Shown: positions 1-8,662 of the stretch, piece by piece
Layout: each line of letters starts with the position of its first letter
Position numbering within the stretch: the first letter of the stretch is position 1
Assembly: GCA_945903655.1 (NCBI GenBank)
Contig: CAMDOY010000111.1
Location: forward strand, 1-9,780
Direction of reading: 5' to 3'
Length of the DNA: 9,780 nucleotides
From: Rhizobium sp. Q54
GTDB lineage: Bacteria; Pseudomonadota; Alphaproteobacteria; Rhizobiales; Beijerinckiaceae
Translations under genes and position numbers: made by a program
The notes under the pieces: generated by a model
Database searches by the model: none
What the model was told of the DNA's origin: nothing
What the model saw: only the letters and a program-made list of their open reading frames with translations

Positions 1-22
1 GCAAGGGATGGCTTCTGCTCAT
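1..22 (-). CDS. Start of a probable HepT-type (HEPN/DUF86) toxin, cut by window edge
   Basis: Only seven codons are visible, reading MSRSHPL. The ATG overlaps the TGA stop of the upstream nucleotidyltransferase by four bases (ATGA at 22-19), the usual sign of translational coupling. In MntA/HepT toxin-antitoxin modules a minimal nucleotidyltransferase gene is next to, and often overlaps, the gene for a HEPN-domain RNase, so HepT is the expected partner. The identity is inferred from position only; no HEPN motif (Rx4-6H) is inside the window. It could also be another small coupled protein. Confidence 0.5.
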
Positions 23-309
23 ATCGGAGCAGCCTCCGCCAGAACCTCGTCGCGAAAATGTTTCGACAGTTCGCCGGGGGTGCGCAGATCGACGCTGACG
101 CCCAGAAGCTCCTGCAAGGCCATCTGGAGGTCGCCGAGATCGAACAGAGTCGCCCCGGGCAAGGCGTCCACGAGGATGTCGATGTCGCTATCGTCGCGGT
201 CATCGCCATGCAGCACGGAGCCGAAGACGCGCGGATTGGCGGCGGGGTAGCGCGAGACGACCGCGCGCACCGCTTCGCGTTTCCCTTCAAGCGCCAAGGA
301 GGGCTTCAT
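19..309 (-). CDS. mntA: Minimal nucleotidyltransferase, MntA-type antitoxin
   Basis: A 96-residue protein with the MNT-family signature GSx10DxD: G30-S31, then D42 and D44 within SDIDILVD, and a likely third carboxylate at D74 in VDLRTP. In characterised MntA/HepT modules this small protein transfers AMP to the HEPN toxin and silences it; such a role here is inferred from the family and from the overlapping downstream ORF. The size fits a stand-alone MNT domain. I chose the ATG at 309 because a GGGAAG Shine-Dalgarno lies just upstream. An in-frame TTG at 357 would add 16 unconserved-looking residues and would start inside the U-tract of the dnaK terminator. It lies 89 bases behind dnaK and, given that terminator, probably has its own promoter, though none is obvious. 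Confidence 0.8.
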   Translation of the reverse strand: MKPSLALEGKREAVRAVVSRYPAANPRVFGSVLHGDDRDDSDIDILVDALPGATLFDLGDLQMALQELLGVSVDLRTPGELSKHFRDEVLAEAAPI

Positions 310-355
310 CGCAACTTCCCATGTCGTCCCGTTTGCGAGAGGTGAGCCTTCCCGC

Positions 356-381
356 AAAAAAGCGAGCGGGGAATCCCCCGC
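356..381 (-). terminator. Rho-independent terminator of dnaK
   Basis: On the minus strand a GCGGGG/CCCCGC six-bp stem with a GATT loop (stem arms at 381-376 and 371-366) is followed after four bases by six Ts (361-356). It begins 18 bases after the dnaK stop codon. This is the clearest intrinsic terminator in the window and separates dnaK from the nucleotidyltransferase gene. Confidence 0.85.
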
Positions 382-398
382 CCGCCCCTGCGCGTTCG

Positions 399-2315
<1,917 letters not shown>

Positions 2316-2478
2316 GTTTACATTCCTTTCCGTTCGCAGAACCCCGGACCCCGAAGCGATCCGGTCTACGGGCGTTTGGCGATCCCAGGGATCGCGGGCC
2401 GCCCGGTCCCCGATGCCGCTGAGATTGGTATTCAACGCCCTGACTACAAGGGCGCCTGCGCAGGTGTTCGAAGCTTCG
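2316..2478 (-). promoter_or_regulatory. Structured 5' leader of dnaK
   Basis: If the promoter at 2483-2511 is used, dnaK mRNA has a leader of about 160 bases. It holds several short self-complementary segments: CGAAGCTTCG (2469-2478), CCTGCGCAGG (2455-2464), a CGCCCT/AGGGCG stem with a 7-base loop (2436-2454), GATCCC/GGGATC around one base (2381-2393) and CCGGA/TCCGG (2344-2364). The ribosome-binding site at about 2324-2329 lies outside them. Whether they form in RNA or have a role is unknown. Confidence 0.4.
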
Positions 2479-2482
2479 GAGC

Positions 2483-2511
2483 TATATAGGCGCCACAATT
2501 TTCAGGCGCAA
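2483..2511 (-). promoter_or_regulatory. Candidate dnaK promoter
   Basis: On the minus strand TTGCGC (2511-2506) is separated by 17 bases from TATATA (2488-2483). The overlapping CCTATAT (2490-2484) matches the alphaproteobacterial RpoH -10 pattern CYTATNT exactly, while the -35 match is only partial (TTG core). Heat-shock sigma control of dnaK is usual in this class; use of this exact site is inferred. Confidence 0.55.
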
Positions 2512-2554
2512 CCGGTCCAGACCTCGTCAAAAGGCCTGAAAACCGGGCAAGCGC

Positions 2555-2597
2555 GGCTCATGGACCGCCCAGGGGCCGAATGCGCCAAAAATGAGCC
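2555..2597 (-). repeat. 7-bp inverted repeat after the OsmC gene
   Basis: GGCTCAT (2555-2561) and ATGAGCC (2591-2597) are perfect inverted copies 29 bases apart, starting 3 bases after the OsmC-family stop codon. They could form the base of a long stem-loop ending that transcript, but no U-run follows, so a terminator role is weakly supported. Chance is a real alternative. Confidence 0.25.
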
Positions 2598-2600
2598 AAA

Positions 2601-3110
2601 TCAAACCCGATTGATCGCCAGCCCAAGCTTTGGCGGCTTGGCGAGGGTCTGGAAGATCACGCAATAGCGCTCGGTCAGCTTGATCAGCGAATCGATCTGC
2701 TCCTGCGTCGCCTGCGTGTCGAGCTCGAAGGTCAGGCGGATCTCGCGAAAGCCCACCGGGGCGTCCTTGGCGACCCCAAGGGTGCCGCGGAAGTCCAGAT
2801 CCCCCTCGGCGCGCACGACGCCCGCCTTCAAGGGAATGCCCAGCGCAGTGGCGACAGCCTTCAGGGTCACGCCCGCGCAGGCGACCAGCGCCTCCAGCAG
2901 CATGTCGCCCGAGCACAGCTCCGCGCCCGAGCCGCCGGTGGCGGGATGCAGGCCCGCCACGGCGAGCGCCCGGCCCGTCTCCACCTTGCAGGCGATCTTG
3001 GACTCGTCGATGGAGCCATGGGCCTTGAGGGTGATGATGGCGGCGTCGGGATCTGACTTGTACTTGTCCTTGTAGGGGGCCTGCATGGCGCGCAGCTCTG
3101 CGGAATCCAT
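2601..3110 (-). CDS. OsmC-family protein
   Basis: A 169-residue protein of the OsmC/Ohr superfamily, whose members are typically thiol-dependent peroxidases. The features seen are the helix LLEALVACAGVTL with C78 in the place of the first family cysteine, and RYC with C150 near the C-terminus in the place of the second. C66 (ELCSGD) is an extra cysteine. The conserved spacing supports the fold, but the region after C150 (VIFQTL rather than a proline-containing CP motif) differs from classical OsmC, so this is a family-level call; substrate unknown. The ATG at 3110 is preceded by a strong GAGGAGC Shine-Dalgarno. It lies 30 bases behind the TctC-like gene and is probably co-transcribed with it. 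It lacks a signal peptide, so it should be cytoplasmic while its neighbour is exported. Confidence 0.85.
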   Translation of the reverse strand: MDSAELRAMQAPYKDKYKSDPDAAIITLKAHGSIDESKIACKVETGRALAVAGLHPATGGSGAELCSGDMLLEALVACAGVTLKAVATALGIPLKAGVVRAEGDLDFRGTLGVAKDAPVGFREIRLTFELDTQATQEQIDSLIKLTERYCVIFQTLAKPPKLGLAINRV

Positions 3111-3140
3111 TGGATGCTCCTCGTGCGATTTCGCCCCCGC

Positions 3141-4169
3141 TCAGGGGGTGATGAGTTGCTTGGCGCGCTGCACCACTTCCTTGGGCGCGGCGTAGAGTTT
3201 GGCGACGACCTCTTGAACCTTTTCGCCGCGCAGGGGCGAAATGTCGAGACGGCCCTGTTTGGCGTCGGCCAGGAAAGCCTCGTCCTTCATCACGGCCTCG
3301 AAGGCGTCGCGCAGCATTTTCACCTGCTCGGCGGGGACCCCCGGAGGCGCCACATAGGGCCGCCCGAAGACCTGCTGGCTGACGATCAGCTCCACCGGGG
3401 CCTTGTCAGCCTCATTCGTGATGAATTTCCAGATGGGGGGCACGCCGAGCGCGTCGAGTTCGTGCTCGGTCTCCATGCCGTCCTGCACCAGGATATTGAC
3501 CGTCTTCTGCTCCAGCCAGGTCGGGCGCTGGGACTTGAGGCTGGTCCAATCAAGGCCGCAGAGGCCATCGACCTCGCCGCGCTCGATGGCCAGAAAGATG
3601 TCGGCCGTGCCCTTATAGCCGCTCACGATACTGAACTGCGCGCCCGCCGCATTCTTGTGGAAGGCGGCGTAATCGCGGGTCGAGCCGCCCGCCGCGCTGG
3701 CGCCGATGACCGTCTTCTGCTTCTGCGCGTCCTCGAAGGTCTTCACCTTCGACAGGGGGCCGGTGATGCAGACCCGGGTGCCGCTGTCGGCGGTGGCGAG
3801 ATATTCGAACTTGTTGGGGTCGAAGAGATTCTGCGCCCGGTCTTCCAGCAGGGGCCCGACGATGACGCCGGGGAAGAGCGCGCCGATGACCGTGCCATCC
3901 TTGGGCGAGAGGCGGTAGAGGGAAGCCGCCGCCGTGCCGCTGCCCGCGCCCGGCATGTTGCGGGGGACCACATTGGGGTTGCCCGGCAGGAAGCGGCCGA
4001 GATGCTTGCCGATGTTGCGGGCATAGACGTCATAGCCGCCGCCCGCATCCGAGCCAATGACGAAATCCACCTTCTTGCCGGTGTAATAATCAGCCGCGCT
4101 GACGGGCGCCGCCGCCCATGCGGACAGACAAAGCAACAGAGCCGAGGCCTTCAAGGCTTTCGGTGACAT
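3141..4169 (-). CDS. TctC/Bug-family periplasmic solute-binding protein
   Basis: A 342-residue exported protein. The N-terminus has a positive stretch, a hydrophobic core (ALLLCLSAW) and a likely signal peptidase I site after A25 (VSA/AD). The mature part begins with YTGKKVDFVIGSDAGGGYD, where the first strand and Gly-rich loop of TctC-like proteins lie, and has NVVPRNMPGAGSGTAA, which matches the conserved NxPGAGG-type loop of the tripartite tricarboxylate transporter receptor family. Such proteins bind organic acids or other small metabolites in the periplasm. The ligand cannot be read from the sequence. The usual membrane partners TctA and TctB are not next to it, so it is an orphan receptor here, as is common for this family. 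ATG at 4169 follows a GGAGG Shine-Dalgarno at short spacing. Confidence 0.85.
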   Translation of the reverse strand: MSPKALKASALLLCLSAWAAAPVSAADYYTGKKVDFVIGSDAGGGYDVYARNIGKHLGRFLPGNPNVVPRNMPGAGSGTAAASLYRLSPKDGTVIGALFPGVIVGPLLEDRAQNLFDPNKFEYLATADSGTRVCITGPLSKVKTFEDAQKQKTVIGASAAGGSTRDYAAFHKNAAGAQFSIVSGYKGTADIFLAIERGEVDGLCGLDWTSLKSQRPTWLEQKTVNILVQDGMETEHELDALGVPPIWKFITNEADKAPVELIVSQQVFGRPYVAPPGVPAEQVKMLRDAFEAVMKDEAFLADAKQGRLDISPLRGEKVQEVVAKLYAAPKEVVQRAKQLITP

Positions 4170-4197
4170 AGGACCTCCATGGAATGATCAAGCGCCG

Positions 4198-4226
4198 CCT
4201 ATAGAAGAGCCCGGGGCCTCACGCAA
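4198..4226 (-). promoter_or_regulatory. Candidate promoter of the TctC-like/OsmC pair
   Basis: TTGCGT (4226-4221) and TATAGG (4203-4198) on the minus strand are 17 bases apart. The -35 box overlaps the stop codon of the HAD gene. The layout resembles the candidate dnaK promoter (TTGCGC-17-TATATA). It would give a leader of only about 20 bases. Matches to consensus are partial. Confidence 0.4.
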
Positions 4227-5016
4227 GCATGCTCCCTTGCAAGCGCCGCAGGAACGCCGCCAGATCATCGGTGGTGAAATCCACATGGGACGGGATGATG
4301 CGCGGCTGCTCCCAGGTTTCGCGATAATCCACCTGCCCCTTCTTGGGCACGATGAGGGTCGTCACCATGCCGCGCGTATGCGGCGCCAGGAGATTGATGA
4401 CGATATCCTCGAACATGGCGGCGCGCGATGGCTCCACCTCATGTTTGTCGAAGAAGCGGTCATAGGTCTCCTTCGCGGGCTTCGGCAGGAGATCTGCGGC
4501 GACGATGTCGAAGATGTCCTCGAACAGATGGTCCAGCCCCAGTTTCTGGGCGGTGCGCAGGGCATGCTCGCGCGAGCCATTGGTGAGAATGAGCTTGCGC
4601 CCCGGCAGGGCCGCGATGGCGGCGGCGAGCGAATGGTTGGGCTCCAGGCTGGAGCGGTCGATGTCGTGCACGAACTCCAGAAATTGGGGAGCGCTGATGT
4701 CATATTCCAGCATCAGGCCGTTCAGGGTCGTGCCGTAGCGTTGATAGTAATATTTCTGAAGGGCCCGGGACGACATGGCGTCAAGGCCAAAAATCTGCGC
4801 CAGAAACAGGGTGATCCGCGCGTCAATCTTCGGCCACAGATCGCTGTCGGAAGGGTAGAGCGTGTTGTCGAGATCGAAGACCCAGGTGTCCACATGGGCG
4901 AAGCGGGCGACGATTTCAGCGTCCGGCGTCGCCTCCACAGGCGCGGGCGCGCTGACGCCCCCCGCAAGCGGGCCTTCGGGGACCAGAGGCCCATCTTCCG
5001 TTCTGTCGATTTTCAA
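4219..5016 (-). CDS. HAD-superfamily phosphatase, pyrimidine 5'-nucleotidase-like
   Basis: A 265-residue HAD hydrolase. Motif I is VFDLDNTLYP with nucleophile D48 and acid/base D50, motif II is LILTNGS (T145), motif III lysine is probably K179 or K182 in LPKPAKETYD, and motif IV is MFEDIVINL (E203, D204). The DLDNTLYP start and FED motif are typical of the pyrimidine 5'-nucleotidase group (yeast Sdt1/Phm8-like), which dephosphorylates nucleoside monophosphates; substrate is inferred. The first 40 residues are Pro/Ala-rich and probably disordered. I chose TTG at 5016 because GCAGGAG sits five bases upstream. An in-frame TTG at 5073 would add 19 residues and read through the inverted repeat at 5028-5065. 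No ATG occurs before the catalytic motif. It ends the argB cluster, 76 bases behind argB. Confidence 0.85.
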   Translation of the reverse strand: MKIDRTEDGPLVPEGPLAGGVSAPAPVEATPDAEIVARFAHVDTWVFDLDNTLYPSDSDLWPKIDARITLFLAQIFGLDAMSSRALQKYYYQRYGTTLNGLMLEYDISAPQFLEFVHDIDRSSLEPNHSLAAAIAALPGRKLILTNGSREHALRTAQKLGLDHLFEDIFDIVAADLLPKPAKETYDRFFDKHEVEPSRAAMFEDIVINLLAPHTRGMVTTLIVPKKGQVDYRETWEQPRIIPSHVDFTTDDLAAFLRRLQGSMLA

Positions 5017-5021
5017 TGGGG

Positions 5022-5028
5022 CTCCTGC
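5022..5028 (-). promoter_or_regulatory. Ribosome-binding site deciding the HAD gene start
   Basis: GCAGGAG on the minus strand lies five bases before TTG at 5016. It is the only good Shine-Dalgarno near the beginning of this reading frame and favours 5016 over the TTG at 5073. Its first base is also the last base of the adjoining inverted repeat. Confidence 0.65.
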
Positions 5029-5065
5029 GGATCGGGGGAAAGATAAGCTATAGTCCCCCGATCCG
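5028..5065 (-). repeat. Perfect 12-bp inverted repeat between argB and the HAD gene
   Basis: CGGATCGGGGGA (5028-5039) and TCCCCCGATCCG (5054-5065) are exact inverted complements around a 14-base AT-rich centre (AAGATAAGCTATAG on the plus strand). In RNA this would be a stable stem-loop directly before the Shine-Dalgarno of the HAD gene. No T-run follows on either strand, so it is not a standard terminator. It may be a transcript processing or stability element, a translation-controlling hairpin, or a DNA operator. Confidence 0.75.
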
Positions 5066-5092
5066 GTTTCCAATAGTTTGAGAGCGACAAAT

Positions 5093-5986
5093 TTACCGTG
5101 TGATCAGCGTTCCCGCCCCGCCATCGGTCAAAAGCTCGATGAGAACCGCATGGGGCGTCTTGCCATCGAGGATGACGACCCCCTCCACGCCCTGCTCGAT
5201 GGCGTAGATGCAGGTCTCGACCTTGGGGATCATGCCCCCGGTGATGGTGCCATCGGCGATCAGCGCGCGGATCTGGCTGACGCTCAGCTCCTTTATGAGC
5301 TGCTTGTCCTTGTCGAGCACGCCGGGCACATCGGTCAGGAACAGCAGCCGCTTGGCCTTGAGCGCGCCCGCGATGGCGCCGGCGAAGGTGTCGGCGTTGA
5401 CATTATAGGTCTCGCCATCGGCGCCCTGGCAGACGGGAGCCAGCACGGGGATCAGCTCCCGGCCCAGCACCTGGTCGAGCACGGTGGTGTCCACCTTGGA
5501 GGGATCGCCCACGAAACCAAGATCGAGATCGATCTCCTGATTGAGGGCGTGGTCGAGGACGCGGGTCACCTTGGTGGCGGTGACCATGTTGCCGTCCTTG
5601 CCGCACAGGCCGATGGCCCGCCCGCCAGCGGCGTTGATGAAGCCGACGATCTGCTTGTTGATGGAGCCCGCCAGCACCATCTCGACGATTTCGACCGTGG
5701 CCTTGTCAGTGATGCGCAGCCCCGCCGCGAATTCGGACTTGATGCCCAGCTTCTTCAGCATGGCGCCGATCTGCGGCCCGCCGCCGTGGACGACGACCGG
5801 GTTCACGCCCGACTGCTCCAGCAGGACCATGTCGCGGGCGAAGCTGCGGGCGACCTCTTCATCGCCCATGGCGTGGCCGCCATATTTCACCACGATGATG
5901 GATTCGTCGTAGCGCAGCATATGGGGCAGCGCCTGCATGAGGATTTCAGCCTGAAGCTGCGGGCTGGTCTGGGAAGCGTCGGTCAT
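5093..5986 (-). CDS. argB: Acetylglutamate kinase (N-acetyl-L-glutamate kinase)
   Basis: Phosphorylates N-acetylglutamate with ATP, the second step of arginine biosynthesis, in the cytoplasm. The 297-residue length is normal. Amino-acid-kinase features in order: VVKYGG with catalytic K34, the HGGGPQI substrate loop (67-73), NVNADT (195-200), LTDVPGVL (217-224) and GGMIPKV with K255. The N-terminal segment before residue 28 looks like the extra helix found in arginine-inhibited hexameric enzymes, so feedback control by arginine is likely (inference from the family). ATG at 5986 has a weak GGAAAAA Shine-Dalgarno. It starts 85 bases after engB with a small hairpin between them. Linkage of argB to engB and yidC is a known alphaproteobacterial arrangement. 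Confidence 0.97.
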   Translation of the reverse strand: MTDASQTSPQLQAEILMQALPHMLRYDESIIVVKYGGHAMGDEEVARSFARDMVLLEQSGVNPVVVHGGGPQIGAMLKKLGIKSEFAAGLRITDKATVEIVEMVLAGSINKQIVGFINAAGGRAIGLCGKDGNMVTATKVTRVLDHALNQEIDLDLGFVGDPSKVDTTVLDQVLGRELIPVLAPVCQGADGETYNVNADTFAGAIAGALKAKRLLFLTDVPGVLDKDKQLIKELSVSQIRALIADGTITGGMIPKVETCIYAIEQGVEGVVILDGKTPHAVLIELLTDGGAGTLITR

Positions 5987-6053
5987 GGCTTTTTCCGGCG
6001 TCGAGGGATCGCGCGGTTGTAGCGGCTTGGCGGGGAAAGCTCAATGTGGGGTG

Positions 6054-6071
6054 GGGGCGAAAGGTCGCCCC
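6054..6071 (-). repeat. Stem-loop right after the engB stop codon
   Basis: GGGGCGA/TCGCCCC form a perfect 7-bp stem with a four-base loop, beginning at the base after the engB TGA. No T-run follows on the minus strand, so it may partly reduce readthrough into argB or protect the upstream message rather than terminate fully. Confidence 0.5.
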
Positions 6072-6776
6072 TCACAACCCCATCTGCGCAAGCAGCCGGA
6101 CCACCCCGGCGCGCAGCTCGGGCACGCCTTCGCCGGTCTGGGAGGAGGTGAAGATCACCTCGGGGAAGGCGGCGGTCTGTTTGGCGAGACCCACAAGGGT
6201 TTCGGCGACACGGGCGTCCCGGTCGGCCTTCTTCACTTCATCGAGCTTGGTCAGAATCACCTGATAGGAGACCGCGCAGCTGTCGAGCAGCTTGAACATC
6301 TCGATGTCCACGTCCTTCAGCCCGTGGCGACCATCGACCAGCACATAGACCCGCTTGAGCGTAGCGCGCCCGCGCAGATAGCCGCGCATCAGCTCCGTCC
6401 AGGAGGAGATCTTGGCTTTGGAGGCGGCAGCATAGCCATAGCCGGGCATGTCTATGAGGCGCATGCGCTCGTTGGGTGATTCGGCGCCCAGGGCGAAAAA
6501 GTTCAACTGCTGGGTGCGGCCCGGCGTGTGGGAGGTGCGCGCCAGCGCCTTGCGGTTGGTGAGCGCGTTCAGCAGCGAGGATTTGCCCACATTGGAGCGG
6601 CCCGCGAAGGCGATCTCGGGCGGGCCCATGGGGGGCAGCCCGTCGATCTTGGCGGCGGCCCAGATGAAGTCGCAATAGCCCGCAAAGAGCTTGCGCCCCT
6701 CCTCGGCGAAGTCGCGGCCCTGCGGCTCGCTCTGCTCGACCGGATCCGGCGTCTGGTCCTGCGGTTGCTCCGGCAT
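6072..6776 (-). CDS. engB: Ribosome biogenesis GTPase YihA/EngB/YsxC
   Basis: A 234-residue TRAFAC-class GTPase needed for large ribosomal subunit assembly in characterised bacteria. G-motifs: G1 GRSNVGKS (59-66), the G2 region TSHTPGRTQQ with conserved threonines, G3 DMPGYG (109-114), G4 TKLD (176-179) and a G5-like SSQTG (211-215). The first 25 residues are a Gln/Pro/Asp-rich extension before the family core. The ATG at 6774-6776 shares its A with the TGA stop of yidC (TGATG), which suggests translational coupling. An alternative TTG sits one codon upstream. The upstream Shine-Dalgarno is poor (AAGAG), consistent with coupling. Confidence 0.96.
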   Translation of the reverse strand: MPEQPQDQTPDPVEQSEPQGRDFAEEGRKLFAGYCDFIWAAAKIDGLPPMGPPEIAFAGRSNVGKSSLLNALTNRKALARTSHTPGRTQQLNFFALGAESPNERMRLIDMPGYGYAAASKAKISSWTELMRGYLRGRATLKRVYVLVDGRHGLKDVDIEMFKLLDSCAVSYQVILTKLDEVKKADRDARVAETLVGLAKQTAAFPEVIFTSSQTGEGVPELRAGVVRLLAQMGL

Positions 6777-8611
6777 CAACTCTTGGCCGACTTGCTGAAG
6801 AGCTTGCCGAGATTATCCCACAGCTCCACCTTCACGCCGGATTTGCGCATGATGAAATATTGCTGGCTCACCGAAAGGGTGTTGTTCCAGGTCCAGTAGA
6901 TCACCAGGCCAGCCGGGAAGGCGCCGAGCATGAAGGTGAAGATCACGGGCATCCAGGCGAACATCTGCTTTTGAACGGGATCGGTGGGCTCCGGGTTCAT
7001 CTTCATCTGGATGAACATGGACACGCCCATGATCAGCGGCCAGATGCCCAGCGCCAGGAAGGGCCCGACCAGCGGCAGTTGCGTGGGGTCATAGGGAAGG
7101 AGCCCGAACAGATTGAAGAGATTGGTCGGATCAGGCGCGGACAGATCGCGGATCCAGCCGAAGAAGGGCGCATGGCGCATCTCGATGGTGATGAAGATGA
7201 CCTTGTAGAGCGCGAAGAAGACCGGGATCTGCACGGCGATGGGCAGGCACCCCGCGATGGGGTTGATGCCCTCGCGCTTGTAGAGCTCCATGAACTCCTG
7301 CTGCTGCTTGGGCTTGTCATCGGCGTAGCGGGCCTTGATGGCCTCCATCTGCGGCTGCACGGCCTTCATTTTCGCCATCGACAAATAGCTGCGATTGGCG
7401 AGAGGGAAGAACACGGCCTTGACGATGACGGTGACGATCAGGATCGCCACGCCGAAGTTGCCGACAATGCCGAAGATGTAATCAATCAACCAGAACAGTG
7501 GTTTGGTGATGAAGTAGAACCAGCCCCAGTCGATCATCAGATCAAAGTTCTTGATGCCTAGCGCCTTCTGGTAGGCGTCGATGGCGCGTGTCTCCTTGGC
7601 GCCCGCGAAGATGCGGGTCTGCGCCTCGGCGCTGGCGCCCGGCGCGATCGTGACGACATCCAGAAGCACATCGCTCTGGTAGGTCTTCACCCCATCGCCC
7701 GTGGCGGTGAACCTGCCCTTGAAGTTCTTGGACTGATCCGGAATGACCACGGCCGCCCAATATTTGTCGGTGAAGCCGAGCCAGCCGCTCGCGCCTTCCA
7801 TCATGCGCGTCGACTTGGTCTCCTTCTCGATGGCGTCATAGGTGTATTCCTGCACGCGGGACTCGCCGACGATGCCGACGAATCCTTCATGCAGCACCGC
7901 GTAGCCATCGGTCTTCGGCTTGCCGCGACGGGCGACGATCGCATAGGGGAAGAGGCTGACCTCGGCAGGGCCTGCGTTGCGAACCCCATCCGTCACCGAG
8001 AACATGAATTGGTCATCCACCGCGATCTTGCGGGTGAAGATCAGGCCCTGGCCATTGTCATGGGTCAGCGTGACGGGCTTGGCCGTGGTGAGGACAGTGG
8101 AATCAGCGGTCCAGAGCGTGTCCGCCTTCGGCAGGGGAATGGTTGAGCCGGGCTGACCGACGAAGCCCGTATCCGCATAGAAGGGATGGGGCGAATTGGC
8201 GGGGGCCAACAGTTCGATGTTCGGGCTGTTCGGATCCACCGTCTCGCGATATCCCTTCAGGGAGATGTCGTCGATGCGTCCGCCACGCAGGGAGATAGAG
8301 CCCTTGAGGGCGGGGGTGTCGATCTTGATGCGCGGGCTGGCGGCGAGCGCGGCTTCGCGCGTCTGGGCCGCTTCAGGGGTCGCGGCGCTGGGTGCGCCTG
8401 CTGGCCCCGCCGTGGGCGCGGGGGCGACGCCCGGGGTCTGCGGGGCCGTCGTCGCGGGCGCGCCAGGGGCGGTCGGCGCCGCTTGCTGGGTCTGGGCTGC
8501 GATCTGCCGCGCCTGCTCCTGCTTGGGCCCGGCATAGAAATATTGCCATGTGACAATGACAAGCAGGGACAGGCCCATGGCGAGGAAGAGGTTCTTCTGG
8601 TCTTCGCGCAT
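6776..8611 (-). CDS. yidC: Membrane protein insertase YidC
   Basis: Inner-membrane insertase (Oxa1/YidC/Alb3 family) that inserts membrane proteins alone or with SecYEG. The 611-residue protein has the long Gram-negative form: an N-terminal membrane segment (about 7-26), an Ala/Pro/Thr-rich linker (about 40-90), a beta-rich periplasmic P1 domain (about 92-350) and the conserved five-helix core from about 370. In the core R407 (PLANRSYL) is the hydrophilic-groove arginine. The cytoplasmic helical hairpin follows (SMAKMKAVQPQMEAIKARYA region), then GCLPIAVQIPVFFALY and the last helices with GLVIYWTWNN. The basic tail ends SKSAKS. ATG at 8611 has only a weak Shine-Dalgarno (GAG). It lies 56 bases behind rnpA and overlaps engB by one base; no yidD gene lies between rnpA and yidC. 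Confidence 0.98.
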   Translation of the reverse strand: MREDQKNLFLAMGLSLLVIVTWQYFYAGPKQEQARQIAAQTQQAAPTAPGAPATTAPQTPGVAPAPTAGPAGAPSAATPEAAQTREAALAASPRIKIDTPALKGSISLRGGRIDDISLKGYRETVDPNSPNIELLAPANSPHPFYADTGFVGQPGSTIPLPKADTLWTADSTVLTTAKPVTLTHDNGQGLIFTRKIAVDDQFMFSVTDGVRNAGPAEVSLFPYAIVARRGKPKTDGYAVLHEGFVGIVGESRVQEYTYDAIEKETKSTRMMEGASGWLGFTDKYWAAVVIPDQSKNFKGRFTATGDGVKTYQSDVLLDVVTIAPGASAEAQTRIFAGAKETRAIDAYQKALGIKNFDLMIDWGWFYFITKPLFWLIDYIFGIVGNFGVAILIVTVIVKAVFFPLANRSYLSMAKMKAVQPQMEAIKARYADDKPKQQQEFMELYKREGINPIAGCLPIAVQIPVFFALYKVIFITIEMRHAPFFGWIRDLSAPDPTNLFNLFGLLPYDPTQLPLVGPFLALGIWPLIMGVSMFIQMKMNPEPTDPVQKQMFAWMPVIFTFMLGAFPAGLVIYWTWNNTLSVSQQYFIMRKSGVKVELWDNLGKLFSKSAKS

Positions 8612-8640
8612 CGTCTCGATCAGCCTGGATTGGGGTGCGG

Positions 8641-8662
8641 AAAGCAGCGCGGGGCGCCGCGC
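8641..8662 (-). terminator. Weak terminator-like hairpin between rnpA and yidC
   Basis: GCGCGG/CCGCGC form a 6-bp all-GC stem with a CGCC loop on the minus strand, followed by TGCTTT. The T-run is short, so this more likely attenuates than ends transcription from the rpmH-rnpA unit into yidC. It starts 5 bases after the rnpA stop codon. Confidence 0.4.

Noticed and set aside
2316..2498. N-terminal extension of DnaK by 61 residues
   Set aside because: The frame is open, but the residues are unlike DnaK, overlap the predicted promoter, and the canonical MAKVIGIDLG start has a good Shine-Dalgarno.
5078..6022. A 314-codon plus-strand open reading frame opposite argB, and similar ones opposite the TctC-like gene, the HAD gene and yidC
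   Set aside because: Each follows the codon periodicity of a well-supported gene on the other strand and has no protein-family resemblance.
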